Positions 1-7,984 of a DNA stretch of 38,271 nt are shown one piece after another; within the stretch, counting starts at the first letter, position 1; each line of letters starts with the position of its first letter. The translations under genes and the position numbers were made by a program. The notes beneath the pieces were generated by a model. It did no database searches. It was not told where the DNA came from and saw only the letters and a list, made by a program, of their open reading frames with translations. The DNA is from Herbinix sp. Its GTDB lineage: Bacteria > Bacillota > Clostridia > Lachnospirales > Lachnospiraceae. Location of the stretch: the NCBI GenBank assembly GCA_029239235.1, contig JAQZBD010000006.1, positions 1 through 38,271 of the forward strand, in the 5' to 3' direction.

Positions 1-1
1 A

Positions 2-193
2 TATATCGATAAATGGAGCCGCAGACATTGGGCTATTACGAACAGAAGGTTATATACCATTGCTACGCCGGATGGAGAATCGATGAAAAAGGAGCATACC
101 CGGTATGTTCCCTTTGGCGTTAGTAATACGACAGATAAAAGAGCAAGAAAGGAAAGGATGATAATTATAAATGAAACGAATTTTTTTGGTTGA
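2..193 (+). other. Coding-like fragment at the left edge, unrecognised
   Basis: Two overlapping frames are open from the window edge. Frame 2 runs without a stop to TGA at 191-193, and frame 3 to TGA at 84-86. Both give protein-like translations: frame 3 includes GLLRTEGYIPLLRRMENR, and frame 2 includes RRLYTIATPDGES and RYVPFGVSN. Only one can be real, and I recognise neither. It could be the 3' end of a gene that starts outside the window, or decayed mobile DNA. The following response regulator starts at 171, inside frame 2. Confidence 0.2.
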
Positions 194-857
194 AGACGAT
201 AAAGCAATCGCTAAAAACCTTATACTTTTACTCCGCTCGGAGGGATTTACCGTCACTCACGCCGCTACCCGGAGTGAGGCTCTTTCCGCGCTTACAGGAA
301 ATCGATTTGACTTGGCTTTACTGGATATTTCATTGCCTGACGGAAATGGCTTTACGATTTGTACCGAAATTAAAGAAAGTCAAGATGTTCCAGTGATCTT
401 TCTGACGGCTTCCGGCGATGAAGCGAGTGTTGTCACCGGGCTGAACATGGGCGCGGACGACTATATCACCAAGCCTTTTCGGCCCCGTGAACTAATTGCA
501 AGAATCGGAACCGCTCTGAGAAAAAGCGAACGCTGCGCATCGGGTTTTGAAATTCGCGGGCTTCAGGTCGATACGGCAAGCGGCATTGTAAAAAAACACA
601 GCAGCGAGGTTTTTCTTTCAGCATTAGAATACCGCTTGTTACTGGTGTTTATTAATAACCCAAAGATCATTATTACGAGGGGCAGGCTGCTTGACGAATT
701 GTGGGACGTGGCAGGCGAGTTTGTCAATGACAATACCTTGACTGTATATATCAAACGCCTGAGGGAAAAGATTGAGAACGATCCGGCAAACCCGCAAATC
801 ATTCTGACTGTTCGTGGGACAGGATATCGATTGGGGGATGAGTATGCTACGCAATAG
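171..857 (+). CDS. OmpR-family response regulator (BceR/VanR-like)
   Basis: This is a DNA-binding response regulator of 228 residues. The receiver domain (about 1-115) has the acidic pair D9/D10, phosphoacceptor D52 in LLDISLP, T79 and K101 in ITKPF. The C-terminal winged helix (about 130-225) ends with the typical VRGTGYRLG. The ATG at 171 follows an AAAGGATGAT ribosome binding site. The stop overlaps the start of the next gene, a histidine kinase, by 14 bases, so the two are translationally coupled partners. Context (kinase, ABC ATPase, FtsX permease) suggests control of the transporter at 1916-5139, and a BceR-type site lies before that transporter. The exact signal is unknown. Confidence 0.93.
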   Translation: MKRIFLVEDDKAIAKNLILLLRSEGFTVTHAATRSEALSALTGNRFDLALLDISLPDGNGFTICTEIKESQDVPVIFLTASGDEASVVTGLNMGADDYITKPFRPRELIARIGTALRKSERCASGFEIRGLQVDTASGIVKKHSSEVFLSALEYRLLLVFINNPKIIITRGRLLDELWDVAGEFVNDNTLTVYIKRLREKIENDPANPQIILTVRGTGYRLGDEYATQ

Positions 858-1833
858 AGAGTTCCGGCTGTTTGCAATATTATTCTTCCTAATAGCTGCC
901 GTTGCTGTAATTATAGGATTTGTTATCAATACGGCAGCAGGAGTCCTTGCTCTCTCTTCTGCTGCTGCTTTTGGCACAGTTTTTTATTTCTTCACCAAAG
1001 CCAGGTACATAAGCATTGCACGTATTTCAGATCAGATCGACCTTGTACTTCATAATGCGGAGCATCTGTATATTGGTGAATCAAACGAGGGTGAGCTTTC
1101 TATCCTGCACAGTGAGATAACAAAAATGACACTACGTATTCGTGAGCAAAATGAGGCATTAAAAAATGAAAAACAGCATCTTGCCGATTCCCTGGCCGAC
1201 ATAGCTCATCAGCTTCGAACCCCGCTCACCTCTGTCAATCTCATTCTGTCCTTGTTAGCCAATAATCCTGATGAAAATGAGCGAAAAGCGTTTCTTCGAG
1301 AAACAGAGGATTTGCTTTTGCGAATGGACTGGCTGATCACTTCCCTCTTGAACATATCCCGCTTAGACGCGGGCATTGTAGTATTCCAAAAGGAGGAACT
1401 GGAGGTAACCAATTTGATCCATACTGCACTTCGTCCACTCCTGGTGCCAATGGACTTGTACAATATTGAATTGAAAATAGATGCGCCGAAAGGAATCCTG
1501 ATCAAGGGTGATTTAGGCTGGCTCTCGCAGGCGCTTCAAAATATCCTGAAAAATTGCATGGAAAGCGCAGGCGAGAACGGGATACTTAAGATTGTTTGCG
1601 TTGACAATCCCTTGTATACCGAGCTTATCATCCATGACAGCGGCGGGGGCATTGCTAAAGAAGATTTACCCTGCCTCTTTGACCGGTTTTATCGTGGAAA
1701 AAATTCTAGCACTACAGGCTATGGGATTGGCTTAGCTCTTTGCAAGATGATTATAACCCGTCAGGGCGGAATAATTACCGCAAAAAATCATCCCCAGGGC
1801 GGCGCGGTATTTGCCATACGTTTCCCAAAGTGA
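844..1833 (+). CDS. Intramembrane-sensing histidine kinase (BceS-like)
   Basis: This is a sensor histidine kinase of about 329 residues. Two adjacent membrane helices (about 8-29 and 31-50) have almost no extracytoplasmic loop and no obvious HAMP domain, the layout of intramembrane-sensing kinases such as BceS. H122 in the motif HQLRTPL is the phosphoacceptor. The ATPase domain shows the N box (NILKNCMES), DSGGGI and the G2 box YGIGLALCK. I chose ATG 844 because GGGGG at 833-837 lies six bases upstream; ATG 838 in the same frame is possible. It overlaps the response regulator gene. Kinases of this shape usually do not sense alone but are controlled by their ABC transporter; that is an inference here. 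Confidence 0.92.
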   Translation: MLRNREFRLFAILFFLIAAVAVIIGFVINTAAGVLALSSAAAFGTVFYFFTKARYISIARISDQIDLVLHNAEHLYIGESNEGELSILHSEITKMTLRIREQNEALKNEKQHLADSLADIAHQLRTPLTSVNLILSLLANNPDENERKAFLRETEDLLLRMDWLITSLLNISRLDAGIVVFQKEELEVTNLIHTALRPLLVPMDLYNIELKIDAPKGILIKGDLGWLSQALQNILKNCMESAGENGILKIVCVDNPLYTELIIHDSGGGIAKEDLPCLFDRFYRGKNSSTTGYGIGLALCKMIITRQGGIITAKNHPQGGAVFAIRFPK

Positions 1834-1852
1834 CGAATCTGTCACCGGAAAG

Positions 1853-1866
1853 TCACAGAGTTGTAA
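1853..1866 (+). promoter_or_regulatory. BceR-type operator (TCACA-N4-TGTAA)
   Basis: TCACA (1853-1857), four bases, then TGTAA (1862-1866) match the published BceR-family consensus TNACA-N4-TGTAA at every defined position. It lies in the 82-base gap between the kinase and the ABC ATPase gene, just upstream of a TATTAT at 1878-1883, roughly where a poor -35 element would be. This is the expected place for activation by the regulator encoded at 171-857. Binding is inferred. Confidence 0.6.
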
Positions 1867-1877
1867 GCGGAAGGTTC

Positions 1878-1883
1878 TATTAT
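1878..1883 (+). promoter_or_regulatory. Putative -10 element of the ABC transporter promoter
   Basis: TATTAT at 1878-1883 lies 33 bases before the ATPase start and directly after the BceR-type site. No good -35 is present at 17 bp spacing, consistent with an activator-dependent promoter. This is inference from position and sequence only. Confidence 0.4.
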
Positions 1884-1915
1884 ATGGGTGATACATTAGA
1901 AGGGAGACTCACATA

Positions 1916-2599
1916 ATGGAGTTTTTAAAAATTGAAAATCTATGTAAAGTTTACGGTAAGGGTGAAAACCAGGTTATCGCCCTTGACCATGTTTCACTTA
2001 CCATCGAAAAGGGGGCGTTTACCGCTATCATTGGTTCCTCCGGTTCGGGCAAATCCACCTTGCTTCACAGCATTGGCGGCGTGGACGTGCCGACAAGCGG
2101 AAAGGTGTACTTGGAAGGACAGGATGTCTACGGCCAAAGCAATGAAAAACTGGCAATTTTTCGCAGGCGCCAGGTTGGACTGATTTACCAGTTTCATAAC
2201 CTCATTCCCACTCTGAACGTGGTAGAAAACATCACCCTGCCCATTCTGATGGACAAACGCAAGGTCAACAAGGAGAGGCTGAATGATCTGCTTGATATGA
2301 TTGGATTAAAAGACCGCAAGACACATTTACCAAATCAGCTTTCAGGCGGTCAGCAACAGCGTGTTTCCATCGGCCGCGCTTTGATGAATGCACCGTCGGT
2401 CATGCTTGCCGATGAACCCACTGGCAGCTTGGACAGTGTAAATGGACATGAAATCATCAAGCTTCTAAAGGAAAGCAATAAAAAATATGGACAGACCCTA
2501 ATCCTAGTTACCCATGATGAAAATATCGCTCTACAGGCAGACCGTATTATTAGCATATCAGACGGCAAAGTAGTGAGGGACGAGAGGGTGAGGCCATGA
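1916..2599 (+). CDS. ABC transporter ATPase (LolD/MacB/Bce type)
   Basis: This is a 227-residue nucleotide-binding subunit of an ABC transporter. It has Walker A GSSGSGKST (40-48), Q-loop Q92 in YQFHNL, signature LSGGQ (142-146), Walker B VMLADEP (162-168) and H-loop H200 in VTHD. Length and motifs fit the MacB/LolD/BceA branch that pairs with FtsX-type permeases. GAAGGGAG about ten bases before the ATG is the ribosome binding site. Its stop overlaps the permease start (ATGA), so the two subunits are coupled. The likely job is energising the permease next door, perhaps for peptide-antibiotic detoxification given the two-component system; the substrate is not visible. Confidence 0.94.
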   Translation: MEFLKIENLCKVYGKGENQVIALDHVSLTIEKGAFTAIIGSSGSGKSTLLHSIGGVDVPTSGKVYLEGQDVYGQSNEKLAIFRRRQVGLIYQFHNLIPTLNVVENITLPILMDKRKVNKERLNDLLDMIGLKDRKTHLPNQLSGGQQQRVSIGRALMNAPSVMLADEPTGSLDSVNGHEIIKLLKESNKKYGQTLILVTHDENIALQADRIISISDGKVVRDERVRP

Positions 2600-5139
2600 A
2601 TATTTTTAACAAAATCACTCTGCAAAGCTTGAAAAAGAGCCGTACCCGTACAATTGTAACGGTGATCGGAGTGGTTCTGTCCACCGCCATGATTACAGCA
2701 GTAGCCAGCTTTGCCATTTCTCTGCAAAACTATTTAATAAACGGTGCTGTCGCCAAATATGGTGATTGGCATATTGAAATCCCGGACACAGATTCCTCCT
2801 TTGTACAGGAACAGTCAGAGAACAGCCAAGTGGCAAAGGCGGTAACGCTCCAGAACCTTGGCTATGCTTCACTGGAGAATGGACGAAATCCCAGCAAGCC
2901 CTATTTATTTATTACCGGTTGGGATAAGAAAGCCATGGATACGCTCCCCATCGAGCTGCTTTATGGCAGATTGCCGGAGAACAGCAGCGAAATCGTGATA
3001 CCTGCTCATATTGCGGCTAATGCCGGTGTGAAAATTTTAGTGGGTGATACCCTCACGCTTTCGGTTGGAAACCGTATGAAGAGCGGTCAGAAGCTTAGTC
3101 AACACGATTCCTATTATGCAGGAGAAGAATCCCTAGTACCCACGACCGAGAAAACATATACGGTTGTCGGCATCTGCCAACGACCAGCAATTGAGGAATA
3201 TGCTGCACCCGGATACACCTTAATCACAATAGAGGATACAGCTGCAGCAGATAGTCTTAGCGTGTTTATTACGTTGAAGAACCCTTATCAGGTTCATTCT
3301 TATGCGAGCAGCATATCAAACAGGCACAGTTACGTCTTAAATGATGCAGTATTGCGTTTTATGGGACTTTCAGGGGAGAGGATAATTACAGTTCTTCTGT
3401 ATTCCATTGGCAGTATTTTGATTGCCCTGGTTATGCTGGGTTCCGTGTTTCTGATCTATAACTCCTTCAACATCTCCTTAAATGAACGTACACACCAGTT
3501 TGGTATTCTCATGTCGGTAGGTGCCACGGAAAAGCAGCTGCGCTATTCTGTACTGTTTGAGGGTCTTTGCATCGGTACAATCGGTATTCCGATCGGTATT
3601 ATAGTAGGGATACCAAGCATCAAGCTTGTGCTTGCTCTTGTAGAAAAGAATTTCGTTAATGTTATGTATGACAATGTATCCTTGACTTTGGTGGTGTCTG
3701 TTCCTGCTCTTATTGCTGCTGCGGTGATTAGTATGATCACCATTTTGATCTCAGCCTATCTTCCGGCAAAGAAGGCCGCCGGGATACCTGTGATGGAATG
3801 TATCCGCCAGACAAACGAGGTCAAGTTAGAAACCAAAGCCATAAGAATCTCAAAGCTCTCAGAGCACCTATTTGGTTTAGAGGAAATACTTGTGTTAAAA
3901 AATTTCAAGAGAAACCGGCGGCGTTACCGCAGCATTATCCTTTCGCTTACGTTAAGCGTCGTGTTGTTTGTGTCGGCAAGCTCTTTCGGAACCTATTTGA
4001 ATCAGCTGGCGAATAATTCATCCGCGGTAATGGAGGAATATGACATCTGTTTCTATACACGAGATATGGAGGAAAGCGAGCTGCTCCAGCTTTACGATGA
4101 GCTGAAAACTGCCGACGGCATAACACAGAGCTCTTATCAGGCTCTCTCCACCTATTCCTGTGTACTAAATACCGGTGATCTGTCTAGTCATTTTATTGAC
4201 GAGTACGGTAAACCCCTCGGTTATGATGGAACTGGTGAAACCGTGGATGTGCAATTGGATATTCAGTTTGTTGAGGACAGCGTCTATCAGAAACTGCTAA
4301 GCGGTCTGGGTTTGTCCCCAGAGGAATACTCTGGGCAGGACAATAAAATGATTATGGCGGGAATTTTGCCCGGGAGCTGGTATACACAGGAGCAGCCTAT
4401 GGAATTTACACTCCGCTCCAAGATCGGAGACCAGACAAAAACACTCGATGTGACCTTTGTAAAAGACTATCCGGATCTGCTGCCCGCATATCCCGGTGAT
4501 TGGACCGGGTATTCTCTTATGGTGATTGCTCCTTACGAGGTAAAACCACAGTTTGATGCACTCAATGCCACTGTAAAGCCAACAAAGCTGGGCATGACCT
4601 TCCAGTCAGAGAATCCAGGTGAGTCTACTGCAAAGATTCAAACCATAATTGATGGAGCCGGCGTTGCCGCCGACTATAGTCTGTACAATGTCTATCAGAT
4701 ACTGGAAGAAAACCGCAATATCAACTTCATTGTCAAGCTTTTCTCAACTGTTTTTATCACTATGATTTCGCTGATCGCGGTTGGGAACGTATTTAATACG
4801 ATTTCTACCAATATTAAGCTGAGCAGAAGGGAATTCGCCATCCTTCGTTCTGTCGGGATGTCCGATCGGGATTTTAATAAGATGATGCTCTTTGAATGCG
4901 CTCTTTATGGAGCACGGACATTGCTATGGGGTCTACCTCTCTCAGGAATTCTTTCCTGCCTGATTTATCAGGGTATGGTCGTTGGTGGAGCAGACAACAT
5001 TGATTTTGTGTTCCCCTTGGGCATTATGGCAATATGTGTGTTTGGTGTGCTCTTTGTTGTATTTATTACAATGCTATATGCCACTAGCAAGATAAAAAAA
5101 GAAAATATTATTGATGCACTTCGGGATGATTTGACTTAA
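2596..5139 (+). CDS. ABC transporter permease, tandem FtsX domains, 8 TM
   Basis: This is an 847-residue permease with a duplicated FtsX plan: TM1 (about 18-42), a large extracytoplasmic domain (43-260), TM2-4 (about 265-390), TM5 (446-468), a second large extracytoplasmic domain (about 470-710), and TM6-8 (about 711-832). This 1+3+1+3 arrangement with two external domains differs from the 10-TM BceB permeases with one large loop, although the kinase and operator look Bce-like. It overlaps the ATPase gene by four bases. The sequence ITLQSLKKSRTRT before TM1 is typical of the family. The substrate is unknown; an antimicrobial peptide or a lipid-linked compound is plausible from context only. 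Confidence 0.9.
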   Translation: MNIFNKITLQSLKKSRTRTIVTVIGVVLSTAMITAVASFAISLQNYLINGAVAKYGDWHIEIPDTDSSFVQEQSENSQVAKAVTLQNLGYASLENGRNPSKPYLFITGWDKKAMDTLPIELLYGRLPENSSEIVIPAHIAANAGVKILVGDTLTLSVGNRMKSGQKLSQHDSYYAGEESLVPTTEKTYTVVGICQRPAIEEYAAPGYTLITIEDTAAADSLSVFITLKNPYQVHSYASSISNRHSYVLNDAVLRFMGLSGERIITVLLYSIGSILIALVMLGSVFLIYNSFNISLNERTHQFGILMSVGATEKQLRYSVLFEGLCIGTIGIPIGIIVGIPSIKLVLALVEKNFVNVMYDNVSLTLVVSVPALIAAAVISMITILISAYLPAKKAAGIPVMECIRQTNEVKLETKAIRISKLSEHLFGLEEILVLKNFKRNRRRYRSIILSLTLSVVLFVSASSFGTYLNQLANNSSAVMEEYDICFYTRDMEESELLQLYDELKTADGITQSSYQALSTYSCVLNTGDLSSHFIDEYGKPLGYDGTGETVDVQLDIQFVEDSVYQKLLSGLGLSPEEYSGQDNKMIMAGILPGSWYTQEQPMEFTLRSKIGDQTKTLDVTFVKDYPDLLPAYPGDWTGYSLMVIAPYEVKPQFDALNATVKPTKLGMTFQSENPGESTAKIQTIIDGAGVAADYSLYNVYQILEENRNINFIVKLFSTVFITMISLIAVGNVFNTISTNIKLSRREFAILRSVGMSDRDFNKMMLFECALYGARTLLWGLPLSGILSCLIYQGMVVGGADNIDFVFPLGIMAICVFGVLFVVFITMLYATSKIKKENIIDALRDDLT

Positions 5140-5150
5140 TTTGATCTATT

Positions 5151-5173
5151 GGATTTTTTGCCATAAAAAATCC
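5151..5173. repeat. Perfect 9-bp inverted repeat overlapping a terminator
   Basis: GGATTTTTT (5151-5159) and AAAAAATCC (5165-5173) form a perfect inverted repeat with a five-base loop. It shares the AAAAAATCC arm with the terminator at 5170-5216, so the two hairpins are mutually exclusive. Confidence 0.5.
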
Positions 5174-5216
5174 CCTTCAACTAATTTACTAAAACGTAAT
5201 TATTGTTGAAGGGGAT
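5165..5216 (-). terminator. Intrinsic terminator of the rlmD operon
   Basis: ATCCCCTTCAAC (5170-5181) pairs perfectly with GTTGAAGGGGAT (5205-5216). On the minus strand the stem is followed at once by TTTTTT, so it ends leftward transcription of the rRNA methyltransferase operon. On the plus strand the T-tract is poor, although the hairpin may still help to end the permease transcript arriving from the other side. Confidence 0.8.
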
Positions 5217-5223
5217 ATCAATA

Positions 5224-5263
5224 TTTATTGTACGATATCATCATTTATTGTTCTATATCATTA
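5224..5263. repeat. Two 20-bp near-identical tandem units
   Basis: Units 5224-5243 and 5244-5263 both follow TTTATTGTnnnATATCATnA and differ at three positions. They lie between the terminator and the 3' end of the rRNA methyltransferase gene. No function is visible. Confidence 0.5.
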
Positions 5264-5274
5264 TCGATTGAATT

Positions 5275-6648
5275 TCAACATTTTTTGTAGGACAAAAGTA
5301 CAACCGTCTCTACATGCGTCGAATGACTAAACTGATCCACCGCTCTAACCCTTGTCAACTCATAATCCCTCTCACAAAGATACTTCAAATCCCTAGCCAA
5401 GGTCGCTGGATCACAGGATACATACACCACTCTCTTTGGCGCCATAGCTAGAATTGTATCGAGCAAGCTCTGATCACAGCCCTTTCTCGGAGGATCAACA
5501 ACAATAACATCCGCCTTAATCTTCTCTTCCTTATACTTTTTCGGAAGAATCTCCTCGGCAGCTCCCACAAAGAATTCTGCATTCCTAATACCATTTAACT
5601 CTGCATTCTTCTTTGCATCCTCAATGGCCTGAGGAATTATCTCAACACCATATACCTGCATTGCCCTTTGAGCCAGGAACAAAGATATGGTTCCGATCCC
5701 GCAATACAAATCCCACACGACCTCATCACCGTTTAAATCGGCATATTCCAAAGCAAGATCATACAATTTCTTTGTTTGAACCGGATTCACCTGATAGAAG
5801 GATAAAGGTGAAATCTGATAGTTAACCTCTCCAATGGAGTCCGTAATATACGGCTCACCCCAGAGTGGAATTACCTTATTCCCAAGAATGACATTGGTTT
5901 TCTCTTTATTGACATTTAAGCAGATACTCTTCATTCCCGGTATCTTACGCAAGCCTTCAACCAGTTCGTCCTGGTCCGGAATTTTCGTTCCATTAATCAC
6001 AAGACAGACCATAATCTCACCGCTGTTAAAGCCCATACGAATTAAAATATGTCGTAATAAGCCCTTATGCCCCTCTTCATCATAGGGTTCTATCCGCTTG
6101 TCCTCAATAAAGGAACGTAAGTAGGCCAGGATATCCTCGTTCACTCTCGCTCCAATATAGCAATGCTTTGTATCAATAATGGAGTGAGTGCGGCCGGCAT
6201 AAAAGCCGATAGCAACACTTCCATCCTTATTCCTTCCCACCGGATATTGGGATTTATTACGGTAGTAATAGGGTTCCTCCATACCGCTAATAGGCTCCAT
6301 CAGGATATCTGCGAAACCACCTATTCTGGTGAGACAGTTACGCACCTTGTTTTCCTTATACTCCAGCTGCTTTTGATAATCCACATGCATCAGCTGGCAG
6401 CCACCGCATTTTGCTGCTATGGGACATCTTGGCTCAACCCGAAATATTGAAGGGTCTAGTAGCTTAACCAGTCTGGCATAGCCATAGCTCTTTCCGGTCT
6501 TCATTACCTGCACCAGAGCCCTGTCACCCATCATGGTATCCTTGACAAACAGGGTATACCCCTCATACTTGCCAATACCTTCTCCTTCGGAACCGATATC
6601 CTCTATTAAGATTTCAACCTGATCGTTTTTCTTCAACCTTGTCTGCAT
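5275..6648 (-). CDS. rlmD: 23S rRNA (uracil-C5)-methyltransferase, RlmCD/RumA type
   Basis: This is a 457-residue TrmA/RumA-family enzyme that uses S-adenosylmethionine to make 5-methyluridine in 23S rRNA. An N-terminal TRAM RNA-binding domain (about 5-60) is followed by a 4Fe-4S site C75-x5-C81-x2-C84 with C163 as the likely fourth ligand. The methyltransferase domain follows, with DLYCGIGT (SAM binding), VDPPRKGC and the catalytic SCDPATLARD near the C-terminus. In Firmicutes one such enzyme (RlmCD) often modifies two positions; I cannot tell RlmCD, RlmD or TrmA-like specificity apart here. It starts three bases after the yhaM stop, so the two form an operon. Confidence 0.93.
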   Translation of the reverse strand: MQTRLKKNDQVEILIEDIGSEGEGIGKYEGYTLFVKDTMMGDRALVQVMKTGKSYGYARLVKLLDPSIFRVEPRCPIAAKCGGCQLMHVDYQKQLEYKENKVRNCLTRIGGFADILMEPISGMEEPYYYRNKSQYPVGRNKDGSVAIGFYAGRTHSIIDTKHCYIGARVNEDILAYLRSFIEDKRIEPYDEEGHKGLLRHILIRMGFNSGEIMVCLVINGTKIPDQDELVEGLRKIPGMKSICLNVNKEKTNVILGNKVIPLWGEPYITDSIGEVNYQISPLSFYQVNPVQTKKLYDLALEYADLNGDEVVWDLYCGIGTISLFLAQRAMQVYGVEIIPQAIEDAKKNAELNGIRNAEFFVGAAEEILPKKYKEEKIKADVIVVDPPRKGCDQSLLDTILAMAPKRVVYVSCDPATLARDLKYLCERDYELTRVRAVDQFSHSTHVETVVLLSYKKC

Positions 6649-6651
6649 ATA

Positions 6652-7605
6652 TTATTCCTTTGTTTTTGTACTGCGCTTAATATTTGATTCGAATAGCTTC
6701 TGGTAGCCTACCCATTCCAATTTCTTGTCCGCTGAGGCAAATATTTCTGTCATGGTTTGCATCTTCGCATCCAGATTGTCTGCAAAATGCAGCGCCAAAG
6801 CCTCTGCCGTAGCCGGCTTTTTAGGAGAACCGTATTCCAGCTCCCCATGATGTGCCAGAATACAATGAATTAACTCATTAGCAAGCTTTGCCGGAAATTT
6901 ATTTGCTTTTTTGATATAGTTACTTACTATATTTGCACCGATAAAAATATGTCCTAATAACTGACCGTCATCTGTATAATCGTTTTCCGGAAAGGTTGAT
7001 AGCTCCTGCATTTTACCAACATCATGGAATAAAGCCGCCGTAATCAGTATGTCCCTATTTAAGATCGGATAGTTCATCGCATAAAAATCACAGAGCTTTG
7101 CCACACTCAGAGTATGCTCCAGTAACCCTCCCACAAAGCTGTGATGAACTGCCTTTGCTGCGGAGTGATAGCGGAAGCTTTTCACAAAGTCTGAGTCATT
7201 AACAAAGAAATCCTCTGCCAGAATTCTTAAATTCGGCTCTTTGATGGATGCAATAAGCTCCTTAACCTCTTTATACATCCCGTCCACATTCTTCGTTGTT
7301 ACCGGGAAATAATCCTCTGGATAGTATTCCCCTTCTCTGGCTTTGTATATACGGCTGACATTCAGCTGCAAGGAATCCTGAAAACTAGTTACACGGGCAT
7401 CGATATGTACAAAGTCCATAGATTCATACTGCTCAATCTCCGCATTAAAATCCCATATCTTCGCATCAATCATTCCCGTCTTGTCCTGGAGCATTAAGGA
7501 AACATAGCTTTTTCCGCTCTTTCCTGTCAGCACCTGCTTAGACTTACATAAATATATCTCATTCTTAATAAAATCATTTTCTCTTAATTCTTGTATAAAT
7601 CTCAT
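6652..7605 (-). CDS. yhaM: 3'-5' exoribonuclease YhaM-like (OB fold + HD domain)
   Basis: This protein of about 317 residues has an N-terminal OB-fold nucleic-acid-binding domain (sequence around SLMLQDKTGMIDAKIWD) and a C-terminal HD phosphohydrolase domain. The HD domain shows HSFVGGLLEHT, the metal pair in ALFHDVGK and a later LAHHGELE. This is the YhaM architecture, a Firmicutes 3'-5' exonuclease acting on RNA and DNA. I start it at ATG 7605 (MRFIQELREND), preceded by AGGG, because that is the family's usual N-terminus; an upstream in-frame extension to 7653 is open. It is co-transcribed with rlmD three bases downstream. Confidence 0.9.
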   Translation of the reverse strand: MRFIQELRENDFIKNEIYLCKSKQVLTGKSGKSYVSLMLQDKTGMIDAKIWDFNAEIEQYESMDFVHIDARVTSFQDSLQLNVSRIYKAREGEYYPEDYFPVTTKNVDGMYKEVKELIASIKEPNLRILAEDFFVNDSDFVKSFRYHSAAKAVHHSFVGGLLEHTLSVAKLCDFYAMNYPILNRDILITAALFHDVGKMQELSTFPENDYTDDGQLLGHIFIGANIVSNYIKKANKFPAKLANELIHCILAHHGELEYGSPKKPATAEALALHFADNLDAKMQTMTEIFASADKKLEWVGYQKLFESNIKRSTKTKE

Positions 7606-7708
7606 TCTAATCCCTATGCCTTTCAATATTAATAGCCTATTTAAATACAACAAAGTCAGGGCTTTCTCCCCGATCTGTTATAATGATCTTATCGATTTAA
7701 GCATCCTT

Positions 7709-7737
7709 ATTATAACCCACACCGGCAAATAGATAAA
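7709..7737 (-). promoter_or_regulatory. Probable yhaM-rlmD promoter
   Basis: On the minus strand TTTATC (7732-7737), 17 bases, then TATAAT (7709-7714) give a perfect -10 and a weak -35. It lies about 100 bases upstream of the yhaM start and is the best sigma-A match in the gap. Confidence 0.45.
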
Positions 7738-7822
7738 GTATAAAATATAATAAGATTCATAAAACCACGCAATTCACAAGTAAAACAAGATAGATTAACA
7801 AGTTGATTCACTTTTCTTGAAT

Positions 7823-7893
7823 AAAAAAATGCTGTAAATCGAATTATCCCATCGCCTGGTTCGCCATGCCTGTTCTTTCGATTTACAACATTT
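7823..7893 (-). terminator. Long-loop terminator after the HtrA-like gene
   Basis: Arms at 7827-7843 and 7877-7893 pair over 17 positions with one mismatch and enclose a 33-base loop that can fold further. On the minus strand the stem runs into TTTTTTT. It follows the HtrA-like stop (7985) by about 90 bases. The arms are unusually long for a plain terminator. Confidence 0.65.
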
Positions 7894-7984
7894 CATTCTC
7901 TTATGTTAAACTTTATATTAACCATCATTTGGCTGTAAAGCCACTGGAGGTCAGATGTGTTTCTTTACTGTCACACTACAGAAA

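Noticed and set aside
563-977. Minus-strand ORFs opposite the first two-component genes
   Set aside because: Shadows of the regulator and kinase genes, without ribosome binding sites and with unnatural composition.
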